DNA of 64,000 bases from Nitratiruptor sp. YY09-18 (GCF_016593235.1 NZ_AP023065.1:1054001-1118000), one strand, 5' to 3'. Positions 42,959-55,112 are shown, numbered from the stretch's first letter. Notes: generated by a model not told the origin, from the sequence alone. Translations and numbers: made by a program.

Positions 42959-43408
42959 ATGCAAGAGCTAGAACTCTATCTTGATCAACTCAAAGATATT
43001 GTAAAGAAGCGGGGACTCAAATACTCCTCGCAACGTGAACAGATTTTGCGTGTGCTCTTCAACGCCAAAAAACATCTCACTCCTGAAGAGATCTACAATG
43101 AAGTAAAAAAAGAGAACCCCTCTATCGGGTTAGCAACTGTCTATCGCACATTGGCATTTTTGGAAAGAGAAAAATTTGTTAACTCCATATCATTTGGAAC
43201 TGAAGGGAAAAAATATGAACTCAATAGAGGTGAGCATCACGATCATATGATATGCATCAAATGTGGAGATATTTTGGAGTTTTTCAATGAAGAGCTAGAA
43301 TCTCTTCAAGAAGAGATTGCCAAAAAGTTTAACTTCAAACTCATTACCCATGAGATGAATATGTATGGTATATGTCCAAAGTGCCAAAAAACTAGTGACG
43401 ATATATAA
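42959..43408 (+). CDS. fur: Fur-family metalloregulator
   Basis: 149 residues. A winged-helix DNA-binding part with KYSSQREQILRVLFNAKKHLTPEEIY (about 21-46) and GLATVYRTLAFLEREKFV is followed by the metal-binding dimer domain GEHHDHMICIKCGDILEF (about 90-107) and CPKC near the end; both CxxC pairs of the structural zinc site are present. Full length and motif set suit Fur more than PerR, but the two cannot be separated for certain by eye. Its end overlaps a small gene on the other strand by 17 bp. Confidence 0.9.
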   Translation: MQELELYLDQLKDIVKKRGLKYSSQREQILRVLFNAKKHLTPEEIYNEVKKENPSIGLATVYRTLAFLEREKFVNSISFGTEGKKYELNRGEHHDHMICIKCGDILEFFNEELESLQEEIAKKFNFKLITHEMNMYGICPKCQKTSDDI

Positions 43409-43553
43409 GTTCTCTTTGCTCTTTTGGTTTTTTTGCATCGCTTTGGACTTTATTGACCATATAGATAGGCGCAATAAAAATAAAAAGAATTGTAACTACT
43501 AAAAAAAGAGCCAAAAGATACATAGGGATAAGGCGCTTATGCTTACTCTCCAT
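43392..43553 (-). CDS. 53-residue single-TM membrane protein, unknown
   Basis: Minus-strand frame MESKHKRLIPMYLLALFL... to a TAG at 43392-43394. One TM segment (about 9-31) is preceded by basic residues and followed by a charged tail. The SD AGGAG is 5 bp from the ATG, and the gene overlaps the 67-residue gene upstream by 11 bp. These make translation likely although the gene is tiny. No family recognised. It overlaps the 3' end of fur by 17 bp. Confidence 0.6.
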   Translation of the reverse strand: MESKHKRLIPMYLLALFLVVTILFIFIAPIYMVNKVQSDAKKPKEQRELIYRH

Positions 43554-43746
43554 TACTGCTCCTCTCTACGAGTTTGAGTGACTCTAAGGTATTGAGTAAA
43601 ATCTGCTTTTTTGTGACAAGTGGCTTCGTGCGAAGATTTTTTTCTTTCTTATCAAGTTTAGGATTGGCGATGATCTGCATAAACTCCTCTTCTAGCTTTT
43701 TAATGAGTTTATGCATACACTCTTCATACTCTTTTGTAATATCCAT
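43543..43746 (-). CDS. 67-residue helical protein, unknown
   Basis: Soluble, charged, probably all-helical protein (MDITKEYEECMHKLIKKLEE at the start). Its ATG overlaps the mog stop by one base (TAATG), so it is coupled to mog, and its stop overlaps the 53-residue gene. I do not recognise it. Confidence 0.6.
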   Translation of the reverse strand: MDITKEYEECMHKLIKKLEEEFMQIIANPKLDKKEKNLRTKPLVTKKQILLNTLESLKLVERSSNGE

Positions 43747-44279
43747 TACTTACTCTTTGGTCTAAAGACTTTGATGACACTCTCATCTGTTTCGATATAT
43801 GGTCCTCCAATGAGATCGATACAGTATGGAACAGCTGGAAATACAGCATCAAGACACTCTCTGATACTCTTTGGCTTACCGGGGAGATTGATGATGAGAC
43901 TCTTGCCGCGAATACCAGCAGTTTGCCTCGATAAAATTGCAGTAGGAACATACTGCAAGCTCACTGCTCGCATCTGCTCACCAAATCCCGGAAGCATCTT
44001 TTCGCACACAGCCTCTGTGGCTTCAGGAGTTACATCTCTTGGTGCCGGTCCAGTCCCACCGGTAGTTACAACAAGAGCACACTCTTCATCATCACAAAGT
44101 TCAATGAGAGCCTTTTTGATCTCATCGAGCTCATCTGGAATGCAACGATAGACTATCTCAAAATCATTTTTGAGATATTCACTCATTGTATCCATTATTG
44201 CTTTGCCACTAATATCTTCATAGATACCAGCGCTTGCCCTGTCACTCGCTGTTATTACGCCAATTTTAATCTTATTCAT
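43746..44279 (-). CDS. mog: Molybdopterin adenylyltransferase
   Basis: 177 residues; adenylylates molybdopterin before molybdate insertion. IGVITASDRASAGIYEDISG (about 6-25), VVTTGGTGPAPRDVTPEATE (about 70-89) and LIINLPGKPKSIRECLDAVFPAVP (about 129-152) are the MogA/MoaB signatures; size and GGTGP-type motif favour Mog. It fits with the molybdoenzyme at 38089. It overlaps bioV by 8 bp. Confidence 0.92.
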   Translation of the reverse strand: MNKIKIGVITASDRASAGIYEDISGKAIMDTMSEYLKNDFEIVYRCIPDELDEIKKALIELCDDEECALVVTTGGTGPAPRDVTPEATEAVCEKMLPGFGEQMRAVSLQYVPTAILSRQTAGIRGKSLIINLPGKPKSIRECLDAVFPAVPYCIDLIGGPYIETDESVIKVFRPKSK

Positions 44280-44802
44280 CCCTACCCTTTAAAAGATGTC
44301 CTACATCTTTGATCATATAGACTGTGGCATATTGTATAAAAAACTCTTTTGCTTTTTTACTATCTATTATTTTATCTTGTTCGCCTAAGTAAACCTCAAT
44401 CTCTACTCCACTTCTCTTCAAACTCTCAAGATCTTCACACTTCCATTCAAAAAAGAGAAGCTCTTTGAGCTCTCCTAAAGTCGGCTTACTTTGAAACTTC
44501 TCTAGATCCATCATGGCTGGATAGCTCGCCTTTTTGTAAAAAAAACGCATATAGAGCTCTTGATTTTTTGCGTAAGCTATGATCTCTTTGTTTTTTAGCT
44601 CTTTTGGAAGATAGTTGAAAAAAGCAGGAGAAAAGAGCTGCAACTTCTCTACTCTCCCTCCCTCAGTAATAGTCTGGAGTGCATCAAGCAAAGCCTTTTG
44701 TGTTCCAAAGCTGAATCCAGCAATACAAAATTTTCCTCTATCAAGGTACTCCAAAAAAAGCAATTTATCATTGCGAAATCCAAAGCCACTATAAAAGCGC
44801 AT
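44272..44802 (-). CDS. bioV: Pimelyl-ACP methyl ester esterase, BioV type
   Basis: 176-residue small alpha/beta hydrolase. The start MRFYSGFGFRNDKLLFLEYL is typical of BioV, the Helicobacter-type enzyme that releases pimeloyl-ACP for biotin synthesis. The nucleophile is Ser31 in IAGFSFGTQKALLDAL, an acid candidate is in YLGEQDKIID, and the catalytic His is in IKDVGHLLKG (about 169). It is shorter than BioH. bioA is at 6155, so biotin genes are dispersed. Confidence 0.85.
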   Translation of the reverse strand: MRFYSGFGFRNDKLLFLEYLDRGKFCIAGFSFGTQKALLDALQTITEGGRVEKLQLFSPAFFNYLPKELKNKEIIAYAKNQELYMRFFYKKASYPAMMDLEKFQSKPTLGELKELLFFEWKCEDLESLKRSGVEIEVYLGEQDKIIDSKKAKEFFIQYATVYMIKDVGHLLKGRDE

Positions 44803-46471
44803 CTAACAGCTCTTTAATTTCTTGATTTGTGAGAGATTCTTTTCTTTGCAACTCTTGTGCAATTTTTTGGATAGTTTCACGGTGTTGATGGAGATACTTT
44901 TGCAGTTCACTCAAGGCACTATCGATTATGGCCATAGCATCTGCTATATCGCCATAGAGCCTCTCACCCATCCCATACTCTTGCACCATCTCGATTGCCA
45001 TCTGCTTCGCTCTTGCCAAATCTTGCGCAGCATTGGAAAAAGCTTCATTGTAAAAGATCTGCATTGCCACATACCCAGCAAGAAGTACTTTGATTCTTGC
45101 AAGATAATCACTCTTTGATACAATCTCTTTATCAAGCTCTTTTATTGTGCCACCTATCAAAGATATCTTGTCAAACTCAACTTCATACCAGTGAGCAGCT
45201 AGCGCTTTGGCTGCTTGGTATACCGATTGTATCTCTTTCTCTTTTTCGCTAAAAGCGAGGATCTTTTTCTTGCCAAAGAGTACTTTATCCTTGACCTCTT
45301 CAAAATCACTGAGCTCCACCATTCGTTTCTTTTTGCGCAGAGCATGGAGTGCTGCTTCATTGACTAGACTTGCCAGTGCCGCACCACTAAATCCAACTGT
45401 CATGTCAGCTAGCTTATTCACATCTACATAATGGGGAATATTTTTGAGATAGATTTGTAAAATTTTTGCTCTTTCTTCTTTATTTGGCAAAGAGACAAAT
45501 ATACGCCTATCAAATCTACCAGGTCTTAAAAGCGCTTCATCTAAAACCTCGATCTTGTTTGTCGCCCCTATAACAATCACACCGCTTGAAGGCTCAAATC
45601 CATCCATCTCAGTGAGCAACTGGTTGAGTGTGGCTTCTCTCTCGTCATTGCGCATTCCACCTCTAGCTTTTCCTACAGCGTCAATCTCATCGATAAAGAC
45701 AATACTTGGTGCCATCTCTTTGGCTTTTGCAAAGAGCTCACGCACCCGCTTTGCGCCCATACCTACATAGATCTGGACAAATGCACTTCCACTTTGATAA
45801 AAAAACGGAACTCCCGCTTCTCCTGCTACAGCTTTTGCTATGAGTGTTTTTCCAACTCCAGGAGGTCCTACGAGTAAAACCCCTTTGGGCATGCGTACAC
45901 CAAACTCAGTATATTTTTGTGGATCTTTTAAAAAATCGATTATCTCTTCAAGTTCTTCTTTGACCTCTTCAATACCTGCCACATCATCAAAAGTGACATC
46001 ACTCACTTGTGGTGCAATATTGGATTTAAACTCTTCTGGCTCTTGCACAGGAGCTATCTGGATCTGATGTTGGATTGGAATTGGCTCGCTTTGTCGTTTG
46101 CGCAAATAGTAAAGCAGATAGCCAAGAACCCCTGTTAACAAAATCAAAGAGATAATATCTATAACAAACTGGCTATTTTCTTGCATCGTTACCGGAACCT
46201 TCTTATAAAGTGTAGCTATATCTATAGCATCTTTTGGAATTGTATAGCTATGCCCCTGACTCACAATTGTGACATATTTTTGACCTATAATAGCTTTGTC
46301 TATCATATTATTATCCAAAAGTGTCTCATATGTTGTGATATCGAGGGGTTGTTCGTTTTCATATTTTGAGACAAAAAGAGCTGCCAAAAGTACAAAGAGA
46401 AGAAGAGAAGATAGAAGTATAAGAAGTTTTTTTCTAAATTTTTGCAAAATTTCCCTCTTTGGTGACTTCAT
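44789..46471 (-). CDS. FtsH-like AAA+ membrane protein without the protease motif
   Basis: About 560 residues. Two N-terminal TM segments (about 15-35 and 103-123 from this start) flank a periplasmic domain, then an AAA+ module: Walker A LVGPPGVGKTLIAKAVAGEAG, Walker B IVFIDEIDAVGKARGG, pore loop FVQIYVGMGAKRVRELF, arginine finger region LLRPGRFDRRIF. Where FtsH has AYHEAGHAL this protein reads VYQAAKAL: all three catalytic zinc-site residues are gone. It is thus an ATPase/unfoldase paralogue, as in Helicobacter HP0286. I start at the ATG at 46471; the frame is open to 46546, and a TTG at 46447 with SD GAGGGA is also possible. Confidence 0.88.
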   Translation of the reverse strand: MKSPKREILQKFRKKLLILLSSLLLFVLLAALFVSKYENEQPLDITTYETLLDNNMIDKAIIGQKYVTIVSQGHSYTIPKDAIDIATLYKKVPVTMQENSQFVIDIISLILLTGVLGYLLYYLRKRQSEPIPIQHQIQIAPVQEPEEFKSNIAPQVSDVTFDDVAGIEEVKEELEEIIDFLKDPQKYTEFGVRMPKGVLLVGPPGVGKTLIAKAVAGEAGVPFFYQSGSAFVQIYVGMGAKRVRELFAKAKEMAPSIVFIDEIDAVGKARGGMRNDEREATLNQLLTEMDGFEPSSGVIVIGATNKIEVLDEALLRPGRFDRRIFVSLPNKEERAKILQIYLKNIPHYVDVNKLADMTVGFSGAALASLVNEAALHALRKKKRMVELSDFEEVKDKVLFGKKKILAFSEKEKEIQSVYQAAKALAAHWYEVEFDKISLIGGTIKELDKEIVSKSDYLARIKVLLAGYVAMQIFYNEAFSNAAQDLARAKQMAIEMVQEYGMGERLYGDIADAMAIIDSALSELQKYLHQHRETIQKIAQELQRKESLTNQEIKELLDALL

Positions 46472-47666
46472 ACTCTTCCACATAGACCCAATTTCCTCTA
46501 AGATCCAAATCACTCTCAATTGTAATTGGATTGTAAAACTGATCATATCCTAAATATTTCTCACCTTTTTTACTCTCAACAAGTACTTCTAGAGGTTTTT
46601 TCTCCTGGCGGAATTCAAAATTTTTCTCCTCAATTAGTCCTTTGATAACACGATATCTTTGCTTTGCCACATCACCACGGACCTGTTCTTTCATTGCAGC
46701 TGCCGGTGTACCATCACGCTTAGAGTAGGTAAAAAGATGAATATGTGTAAGTGGAAATTTAGCAAGATTTTCCAAAGCCTCCTGGAAATTTTTCTCATTC
46801 TCACCAGGGTGTCCTACTATAAAATCTGTCCCTATTGCATATCCATGGGATGCTATTTCATCAAAGAGTTCGAGATCTTGTGTAACTTTATTGCGTCTAT
46901 GCATAATTGCTAGCATCTCTTCACTTGTATGTTGCAAAGCTATATGGAGATGTTTTGCCATCCATGGCTCATCAAGAAGCTCTTTAAACTCATCAGTAAT
47001 CTGCATAGGCTCAATTGAGCCTATGCGGACTCTGCGCACACCTCTAATCTGCGATACTCTCTTGAGCAGCTTTGCTAGTGAAGTGCCTCTATCTTTTCCA
47101 TAACTTCCAACATTAGTGCCGGTAAAAATAAATTCACCAAAGCCATTGGCTGCGAGTTTGCGGATCTGCTCTAAGATCAGCTCTTCATCGTGGCTCCTTG
47201 CATTTCCACGTACATAGGGAATGATGCAGTAGCTGCAGCGAAAATCACACCCCTCTTGGATTTTGATAAATGCTCTGCTTTTACCCACAAATTCGCTCAC
47301 TATAGTATCATCAACACTTTCCAAATCACCTAGTTCAAAAAAGTCGTTTCGTTGGAGCAATTCGTTGATTTTTGTCTTTTCTGAGTGACCAAAGACTCCA
47401 GCTACCTTTTTCTCTTGAAAAAGTGATTCTCCTTTGGTAAATGCCCCACAACCAGTCAGATAGATCTTTTTGCCAAGGCGATTGATGCGGTTTATATAGT
47501 GGCGCACACTACTATCTGCTCCGTTTGTAACGGTACAAGAATTCACAACAATGATATCGGCATCATCCTCTTTTTGGGTGAGAGTAAAATCTTTTAAATT
47601 GCTCATCATTACCTGTGTGTCGAAAAGATTTGTTCTGCACCCAAAGGTTTTAAAATAGACTTTCAC
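46434..47666 (-). CDS. mtaB: tRNA t6A37 methylthiotransferase
   Basis: 410-residue radical-SAM methylthiotransferase. An N-terminal MTTase domain with FKTFGCRTNLFDTQ and NSCTVTNGAD and TGCGAF supplies three cysteines for one cluster, and the radical SAM motif is EGCDFRCSYCIIPYVRGNARS (CxxxCxxC, about 138-158); a TRAM domain ends the protein. MtaB adds the 2-methylthio group to t6A37. It overlaps mscS by 4 bp and the FtsH-like gene by 38 bp, or more. Confidence 0.92.
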   Translation of the reverse strand: MKVYFKTFGCRTNLFDTQVMMSNLKDFTLTQKEDDADIIVVNSCTVTNGADSSVRHYINRINRLGKKIYLTGCGAFTKGESLFQEKKVAGVFGHSEKTKINELLQRNDFFELGDLESVDDTIVSEFVGKSRAFIKIQEGCDFRCSYCIIPYVRGNARSHDEELILEQIRKLAANGFGEFIFTGTNVGSYGKDRGTSLAKLLKRVSQIRGVRRVRIGSIEPMQITDEFKELLDEPWMAKHLHIALQHTSEEMLAIMHRRNKVTQDLELFDEIASHGYAIGTDFIVGHPGENEKNFQEALENLAKFPLTHIHLFTYSKRDGTPAAAMKEQVRGDVAKQRYRVIKGLIEEKNFEFRQEKKPLEVLVESKKGEKYLGYDQFYNPITIESDLDLRGNWVYVEEYEVTKEGNFAKI

Positions 47667-49276
47667 GCCTCCACCTCATAAATATTTTCTGGTGGCTTTG
47701 TAGCAGAAGATTGATCTTTTGTCAAGAATATTTTTTGAGCAGGATATGTGATAGTGATGTCTGGTTCTGCAAGATAGCGCTCTATGATTTCTGCAGAGAT
47801 TGTGCTGCGGAGTGTCAAGGTTGCATAGGAGTTTGTCATGTACCATAAACTCACGCGTATACCATACTCCTCTGCAAATGTGTAGACACGCACATCAACA
47901 TTTGTATTTTTGAGATGGTATGTACTGCGAAGTTTGTTGAGCTGTTTGCGTGCAATATCTGTGTAGCCTTTTGCATATTTTCTCGCAATTTCTCGAGCTA
48001 TATGAGCTGCTTTTTTATAGTTTGAATCAAAAGTAATATTGAAATTGATACTATCCCATACAGTTTTGAGTCCAAGATGTGTATAGTTAGCGATAAGATC
48101 TGTAAAAATATAGTTGTTTGGTACAAAAATCACACGCCCTGAGCGAATATTATGAAGATAGCTTGTGAGAGTAACATCTTCTAATATGGTTATACGCAAA
48201 AGAGAAATATCGATCACATCTCCTACAAAATCTCTCCCCTCTTTCGTCACCTTTATTCTATCGCCTACATGTATTGATCCTCCTACGACTATCACCATCC
48301 AGCCCAAAAGACTCATAAACATATCTTTCATAGCGATCGCGATACCAGCTGATGCAAAACCGAGTATTGTTACAAGATAACTCACATTTTCAATATAAGC
48401 AAAGAGAAGTATAAGAATAATGAGTATGGCAAAATTGAAATTGACTATTTTATTCGCCATATAAGCACGCTGATTATCTTGGATATAGCGGCGTATCATC
48501 CATTTTAAAATGAGAGTCAAAATAAAAAGTCCCAAAATGATAGCACCTATAGTAGCTGCTTTTTGGCTTTGGAGTTTGATCTCTTCAGTAGTTTTGAGAA
48601 TATTTTCTTCGATCTTTCTCGTATAAACTGAGAGGGTCTCTTGTGCAATACGCAGTGCCTCTTTGAACTCTTTGATCTCTTGAGTCAGTTCATCGATCTC
48701 TTTACGTAGTTTTGGATCTTTAGTGAGTCTGTACTCTTTAAGAAGAAGTGTATTCTTCTCTTCTAAAAGCTTAAGTGCCGCTTGTAAATCGACAAGCTTT
48801 TGCTTGTAATACTCTTTATAGCTTTTTATCTTTTTGATATATGAAAGAGCAGAAATTATTTTAAACGGATTTTTGATCTCTGGTGCTTTTTCAATCGGGT
48901 GAGGTTTGAGAACCTCTACAAAGGGAGACTCTTTGTATTCATTAAGGAGAGTGAGTTGGCTCTTGAGAGTCTCTAGCTTTGCTTGATAATCTTGCAGCTC
49001 CCTCTTCTTTTTGCGTTTTTTTATTTTTCCTATCTTTTTTTCTAGCTCTTTGAGCTCTTTTTGGATCTGATAGTAGGTTTTATAATTTTCATATCTTTTA
49101 ATCCAGATATTTTTGGATAATTTTTCATCTACACTCTTTAACTCATCATTATAAAGAGCAATTTGTGCTCTCTTTTGTACTTCGATCTCTTCTTGTTTTT
49201 GCTTTTGTAGCGTGATATTCTCTTCTGCAAAGCCTAATATAAGAAAAGTAAAAAGCGCTAGGAAAACTCTTAGCAT
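47663..49276 (-). CDS. MscS-family mechanosensitive channel with long periplasmic domain
   Basis: 537 residues: signal peptide (about 1-17), a periplasmic coiled-coil region (about 20-240), TM segments at about 242-262, 280-300 and the pore helix TM3 (VTILGFASAGIAIAMKDMFMSLLGWMVIVVGG, about 304-335). The beta domain has IHVGDRIKV and the SGRVIFVPN motif. It relieves osmotic pressure. The long N-terminal part is unlike E. coli MscS. It overlaps aroB by 7 bp. Confidence 0.88.
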   Translation of the reverse strand: MLRVFLALFTFLILGFAEENITLQKQKQEEIEVQKRAQIALYNDELKSVDEKLSKNIWIKRYENYKTYYQIQKELKELEKKIGKIKKRKKKRELQDYQAKLETLKSQLTLLNEYKESPFVEVLKPHPIEKAPEIKNPFKIISALSYIKKIKSYKEYYKQKLVDLQAALKLLEEKNTLLLKEYRLTKDPKLRKEIDELTQEIKEFKEALRIAQETLSVYTRKIEENILKTTEEIKLQSQKAATIGAIILGLFILTLILKWMIRRYIQDNQRAYMANKIVNFNFAILIILILLFAYIENVSYLVTILGFASAGIAIAMKDMFMSLLGWMVIVVGGSIHVGDRIKVTKEGRDFVGDVIDISLLRITILEDVTLTSYLHNIRSGRVIFVPNNYIFTDLIANYTHLGLKTVWDSINFNITFDSNYKKAAHIAREIARKYAKGYTDIARKQLNKLRSTYHLKNTNVDVRVYTFAEEYGIRVSLWYMTNSYATLTLRSTISAEIIERYLAEPDITITYPAQKIFLTKDQSSATKPPENIYEVEA

Positions 49277-50319
49277 TTTGTAAATTCCTTCAAAACTGCA
49301 ATGACATCATCTTTTGCCACCTCATCTGAAATGACAAAATCTCCGATTCTTTTTGGCAAAACAAACTTGATTTTGCTATTTTGACTCTTTTTATCAAGAA
49401 AGAAGTGTTCATAAAACTGTTCTGGATCTTTGACCCGATAGCAAATAGGCAATCCATATGCAAGCAAGAGATTGCGAATGCGCGCTTCTTCATCTTCACT
49501 CATAAGTCCTAATCGCACTGCTAGTCTGTTGGCCATCACTATTCCAATCGCAACAGCTTCACCATGGAGATACTTTTTGTACTGGGTTTCATTCTCTATC
49601 ACATGGGCAAATGTATGGCCATAGTTGAGACTTGCTCGCACACCTGATTCTTTCTCATCCAAAGAGACAATTTTTGCTTTGAGTTCAACTGAGCGCTTAA
49701 TTGCCTCTTTGATATGCTCTTCATTTTTGAGTTCATTTTTTTCAAGCCATGCAAAAAACTCCCTATCAAAAACTACAGCCATTTTGATAATTTCTGCCAC
49801 TCCAGCTGCAAACTCGCGCAGAGGAAGAGTAGAGAGGAAATAAGGATCAATATAGACAGCCTTTGGCTGGTGAAATGCTCCTATAAGATTTTTGCCAAAT
49901 CTGTTGTTGATACCCGTCTTACCACCTACACTTGCATCTACCTGTGCCAAAAGTGTTGTGGGGATCTGGATAAAATCGATTCCTCTTTGATAGATTGCAG
50001 CTGCAAATCCTGTCATATCTCCTATGACTCCCCCTCCAAATGCGATGAGCGTTGATTTGCGATCGATCTGGTGATCGAAAAGGCGATCCAATAGATAGTT
50101 CAAACTCTCTTCATTTTTGTAATCCTCTCCATCGGGAAGGGTAACGATGTAGAGCTCTTTTGCTTCTATTTTTGGCAAGAGATAGCCTAGATGGAGGCCC
50201 CCAACCTTTGGATTTGTGACCACTACAGCTTTGCTTAAGCCATCAATTTTTGCAATACTGTCAATAAAAATATCATAACTTCTATCATCACTCTTCTTTA
50301 GATCAATGTGCACGCGCAT
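49270..50319 (-). CDS. aroB: 3-Dehydroquinate synthase
   Basis: 349 residues; second step of the shikimate pathway, NAD- and metal-dependent. LPDGEDYKNEESLNYLLD, AFGGGVIGDMTGFAAAIYQRG (about 94-114), IPTTLLAQVDASVGGKTGIN (about 120-139) and RASLNYGHTFAHVIE (metal His) are diagnostic. A TATAAT lies 20 bp upstream of its ATG in the 46-bp gap after the COG3400 gene. Confidence 0.96.
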   Translation of the reverse strand: MRVHIDLKKSDDRSYDIFIDSIAKIDGLSKAVVVTNPKVGGLHLGYLLPKIEAKELYIVTLPDGEDYKNEESLNYLLDRLFDHQIDRKSTLIAFGGGVIGDMTGFAAAIYQRGIDFIQIPTTLLAQVDASVGGKTGINNRFGKNLIGAFHQPKAVYIDPYFLSTLPLREFAAGVAEIIKMAVVFDREFFAWLEKNELKNEEHIKEAIKRSVELKAKIVSLDEKESGVRASLNYGHTFAHVIENETQYKKYLHGEAVAIGIVMANRLAVRLGLMSEDEEARIRNLLLAYGLPICYRVKDPEQFYEHFFLDKKSQNSKIKFVLPKRIGDFVISDEVAKDDVIAVLKEFTKC

Positions 50320-50339
50320 CGATACCCTTTTTTCTTTTT

Positions 50340-50345
50340 ATTATA
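50340..50345 (-). promoter_or_regulatory. Probable -10 element for aroB operon
   Basis: Minus-strand TATAAT 20 bp before the aroB ATG, followed by the SD AAAAAGGG. -35 not convincing. Confidence 0.45.
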
Positions 50346-50365
50346 AGGAAATGTTGTTTAGAGTT

Positions 50366-53684
<3,319 letters not shown>

Positions 53685-53707
<23 letters not shown>

Positions 53708-54608
53708 TCTTGGTGATTTTAACGGCATAGGTCCAGAAATCGCCCTACGATCTCACGATACGATCAAAGAGTGGTGCACCCCTCTTTATATGACAAATAT
53801 CAAAATACTCCAAAAAGCTGCAAAACTTTTGCATATAGATATTCCCAAAGATTTGGAAATAGAATATGTGAGTGGGGATTTTGCTATTCGTCCTGGTAGA
53901 GTGAGTAAAAAAAGTGGGAAGTATAGCTTTAAAGCCTTCAAAAAGGGTGTGGAATTTACTACAAATGGAATAGCCCAAGCTTTGGTTACACTGCCGGTGC
54001 ATAAAGAGGCATGGATGAAAGCAGGAATTCCATACAAAGGGCATACAGACTATTTGCGCCATAGATTCAAAAAAGATGCTATTATGATGCTTGGATCGCC
54101 AAGACTCTTTGTAGCACTTTACACTGAGCACATCCCTCTCAAAGAGGTCCCAAAAGCAATAAAGACTAAAAAACTAAAAAAATTTCTCCTCGATTTTTAC
54201 AAAAATACTAGACCCAAAAAACCGGTAGCAGTTTTGGGGCTCAATCCCCATGCTGGAGATAATGGAGTTTTGGGGAATGAAGAGAAGTATATTTCCAAGG
54301 CAATCGGTTTAGCCAATGAAACTATTGGCAAAGAGATCTTTTTTGGACCTGTTGTACCAGATATCGCCTTTACACCAAATTTTCGCAAAAACCTCACGCA
54401 CATTGTGGCAATGTATCATGATCAAGGTTTAGCGCCTCTCAAAGCGCTCTACTTTGATGAATCGATCAATGTCTCTTTGAATCTTCCAATACTGCGCACA
54501 TCAGTCGATCATGGAACAGCGTTTGATATTGCTTACAAAAATAGAGCCAATACTCTTAGCTACCTCAACGCAGTCAAATATGCTCTCTCGCATATCAAAA
54601 AGGGATAG
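53685..54608 (+). CDS. pdxA: 4-Hydroxythreonine-4-phosphate dehydrogenase
   Basis: 307 residues. The N-terminal IAISLGDFNGIGPEIALRS, GHTDYLRHRF (metal His), VLGLNPHAGDNGVLGNEE, AMYHDQGLAPLKAL and LPILRTSVDHGTAFDIAYK are PdxA signatures. It supplies the aminoacetone-phosphate precursor used by PdxJ. Its last 14 bp overlap the end of the frameshifted lipoprotein gene on the other strand. Confidence 0.96.
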
Positions 54609-54773
54609 CTTCGTCGACGACATCTCCCACACCGCTTATAGAATTGCCCACTTCACTCGGTGCTACTACATTGACAACAGCACCGGTTACTTTAAAGGTA
54701 AAGCTACGATAGAGCCTACCCCACAGCCAATAAAAAGTAGCACTACCGTAATTGGAAAAATAACTTTTTTCAT
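54595..54773 (-). CDS. Small lipoprotein requiring a -1 frameshift
   Basis: The zero frame begins at the ATG at 54773 (overlapping the previous stop as ATGA) and encodes a lipoprotein signal with the lipobox FIGC (Cys17), ending after 28 codons at a TAA (54687-54689). The -1 frame continues to a TGA at 54595, adding VTGAVVNVVAP...GVGDVVDEAIPF. The junction CCT TTA AAG TAA contains the slippery heptamer T TTA AAG in exact phase. The joined 59-residue product reads ...VALPLKVTGAVVNVV..., the continuous pattern of very short lipoproteins. This is programmed frameshifting or a pseudogene; function unknown. Confidence 0.65.
54658..54696 (-). promoter_or_regulatory. Candidate -1 ribosomal frameshift signal: heptamer plus stem-loop
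   Basis: Heptamer T TTA AAG at 54696-54690, a zero-frame TAA directly after it, then a 4-nt spacer (TAAC) and the perfect inverted repeat CGGTGCT (54685-54679) / AGCACCG (54664-54658) with a 14-nt interior that can add wobble pairs. This is the classical slippery site plus downstream stimulatory hairpin. Confidence 0.6.
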
Positions 54774-55084
54774 CTCTTTTCTTCTTTGAGATGTTTTTGA
54801 ACTGATGCAACCTTTTGGCGCAAGCGATCACTCTTGCCAGGTCGGATATCAAACTTGGCTACACTATAGACTCTGCCTACGCCCATTTTTTCTAAAGCAT
54901 GATACATTTTTGGTATAAGTGCACTCACCTCTTCTATGCTCTGTGCTTCAACAATAGTAGCCATGGGAGTAAGCTGATATGCTAGACCACTCTCTTCTAT
55001 CACTTTTAGAACCTCGGCAACATATCTACTCTTGCTCTCTCCTACATCAGTAGGGAACATTGCTATTTCCATCAATACACTCAT
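54770..55084 (-). CDS. MTH1187/YqgV-family thiamine-binding-like protein
   Basis: 104 residues, ferredoxin-like fold. MSVLMEIAMFPTDVGESKSRYVAEVLKVIEESGLAYQLTPMATIVEA is the family N-terminus, and MGVGRVYSVAKFDIRPGKSD is the C-terminal signature. Members bind thiamine or related ligands and form tetramers; the physiological role is uncertain. It is translationally coupled to the small lipoprotein gene by ATGA. Confidence 0.88.
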   Translation of the reverse strand: MSVLMEIAMFPTDVGESKSRYVAEVLKVIEESGLAYQLTPMATIVEAQSIEEVSALIPKMYHALEKMGVGRVYSVAKFDIRPGKSDRLRQKVASVQKHLKEEKR

Positions 55085-55112
55085 GCTACCCCTCCGACTC
55101 CAATTTTACGAT

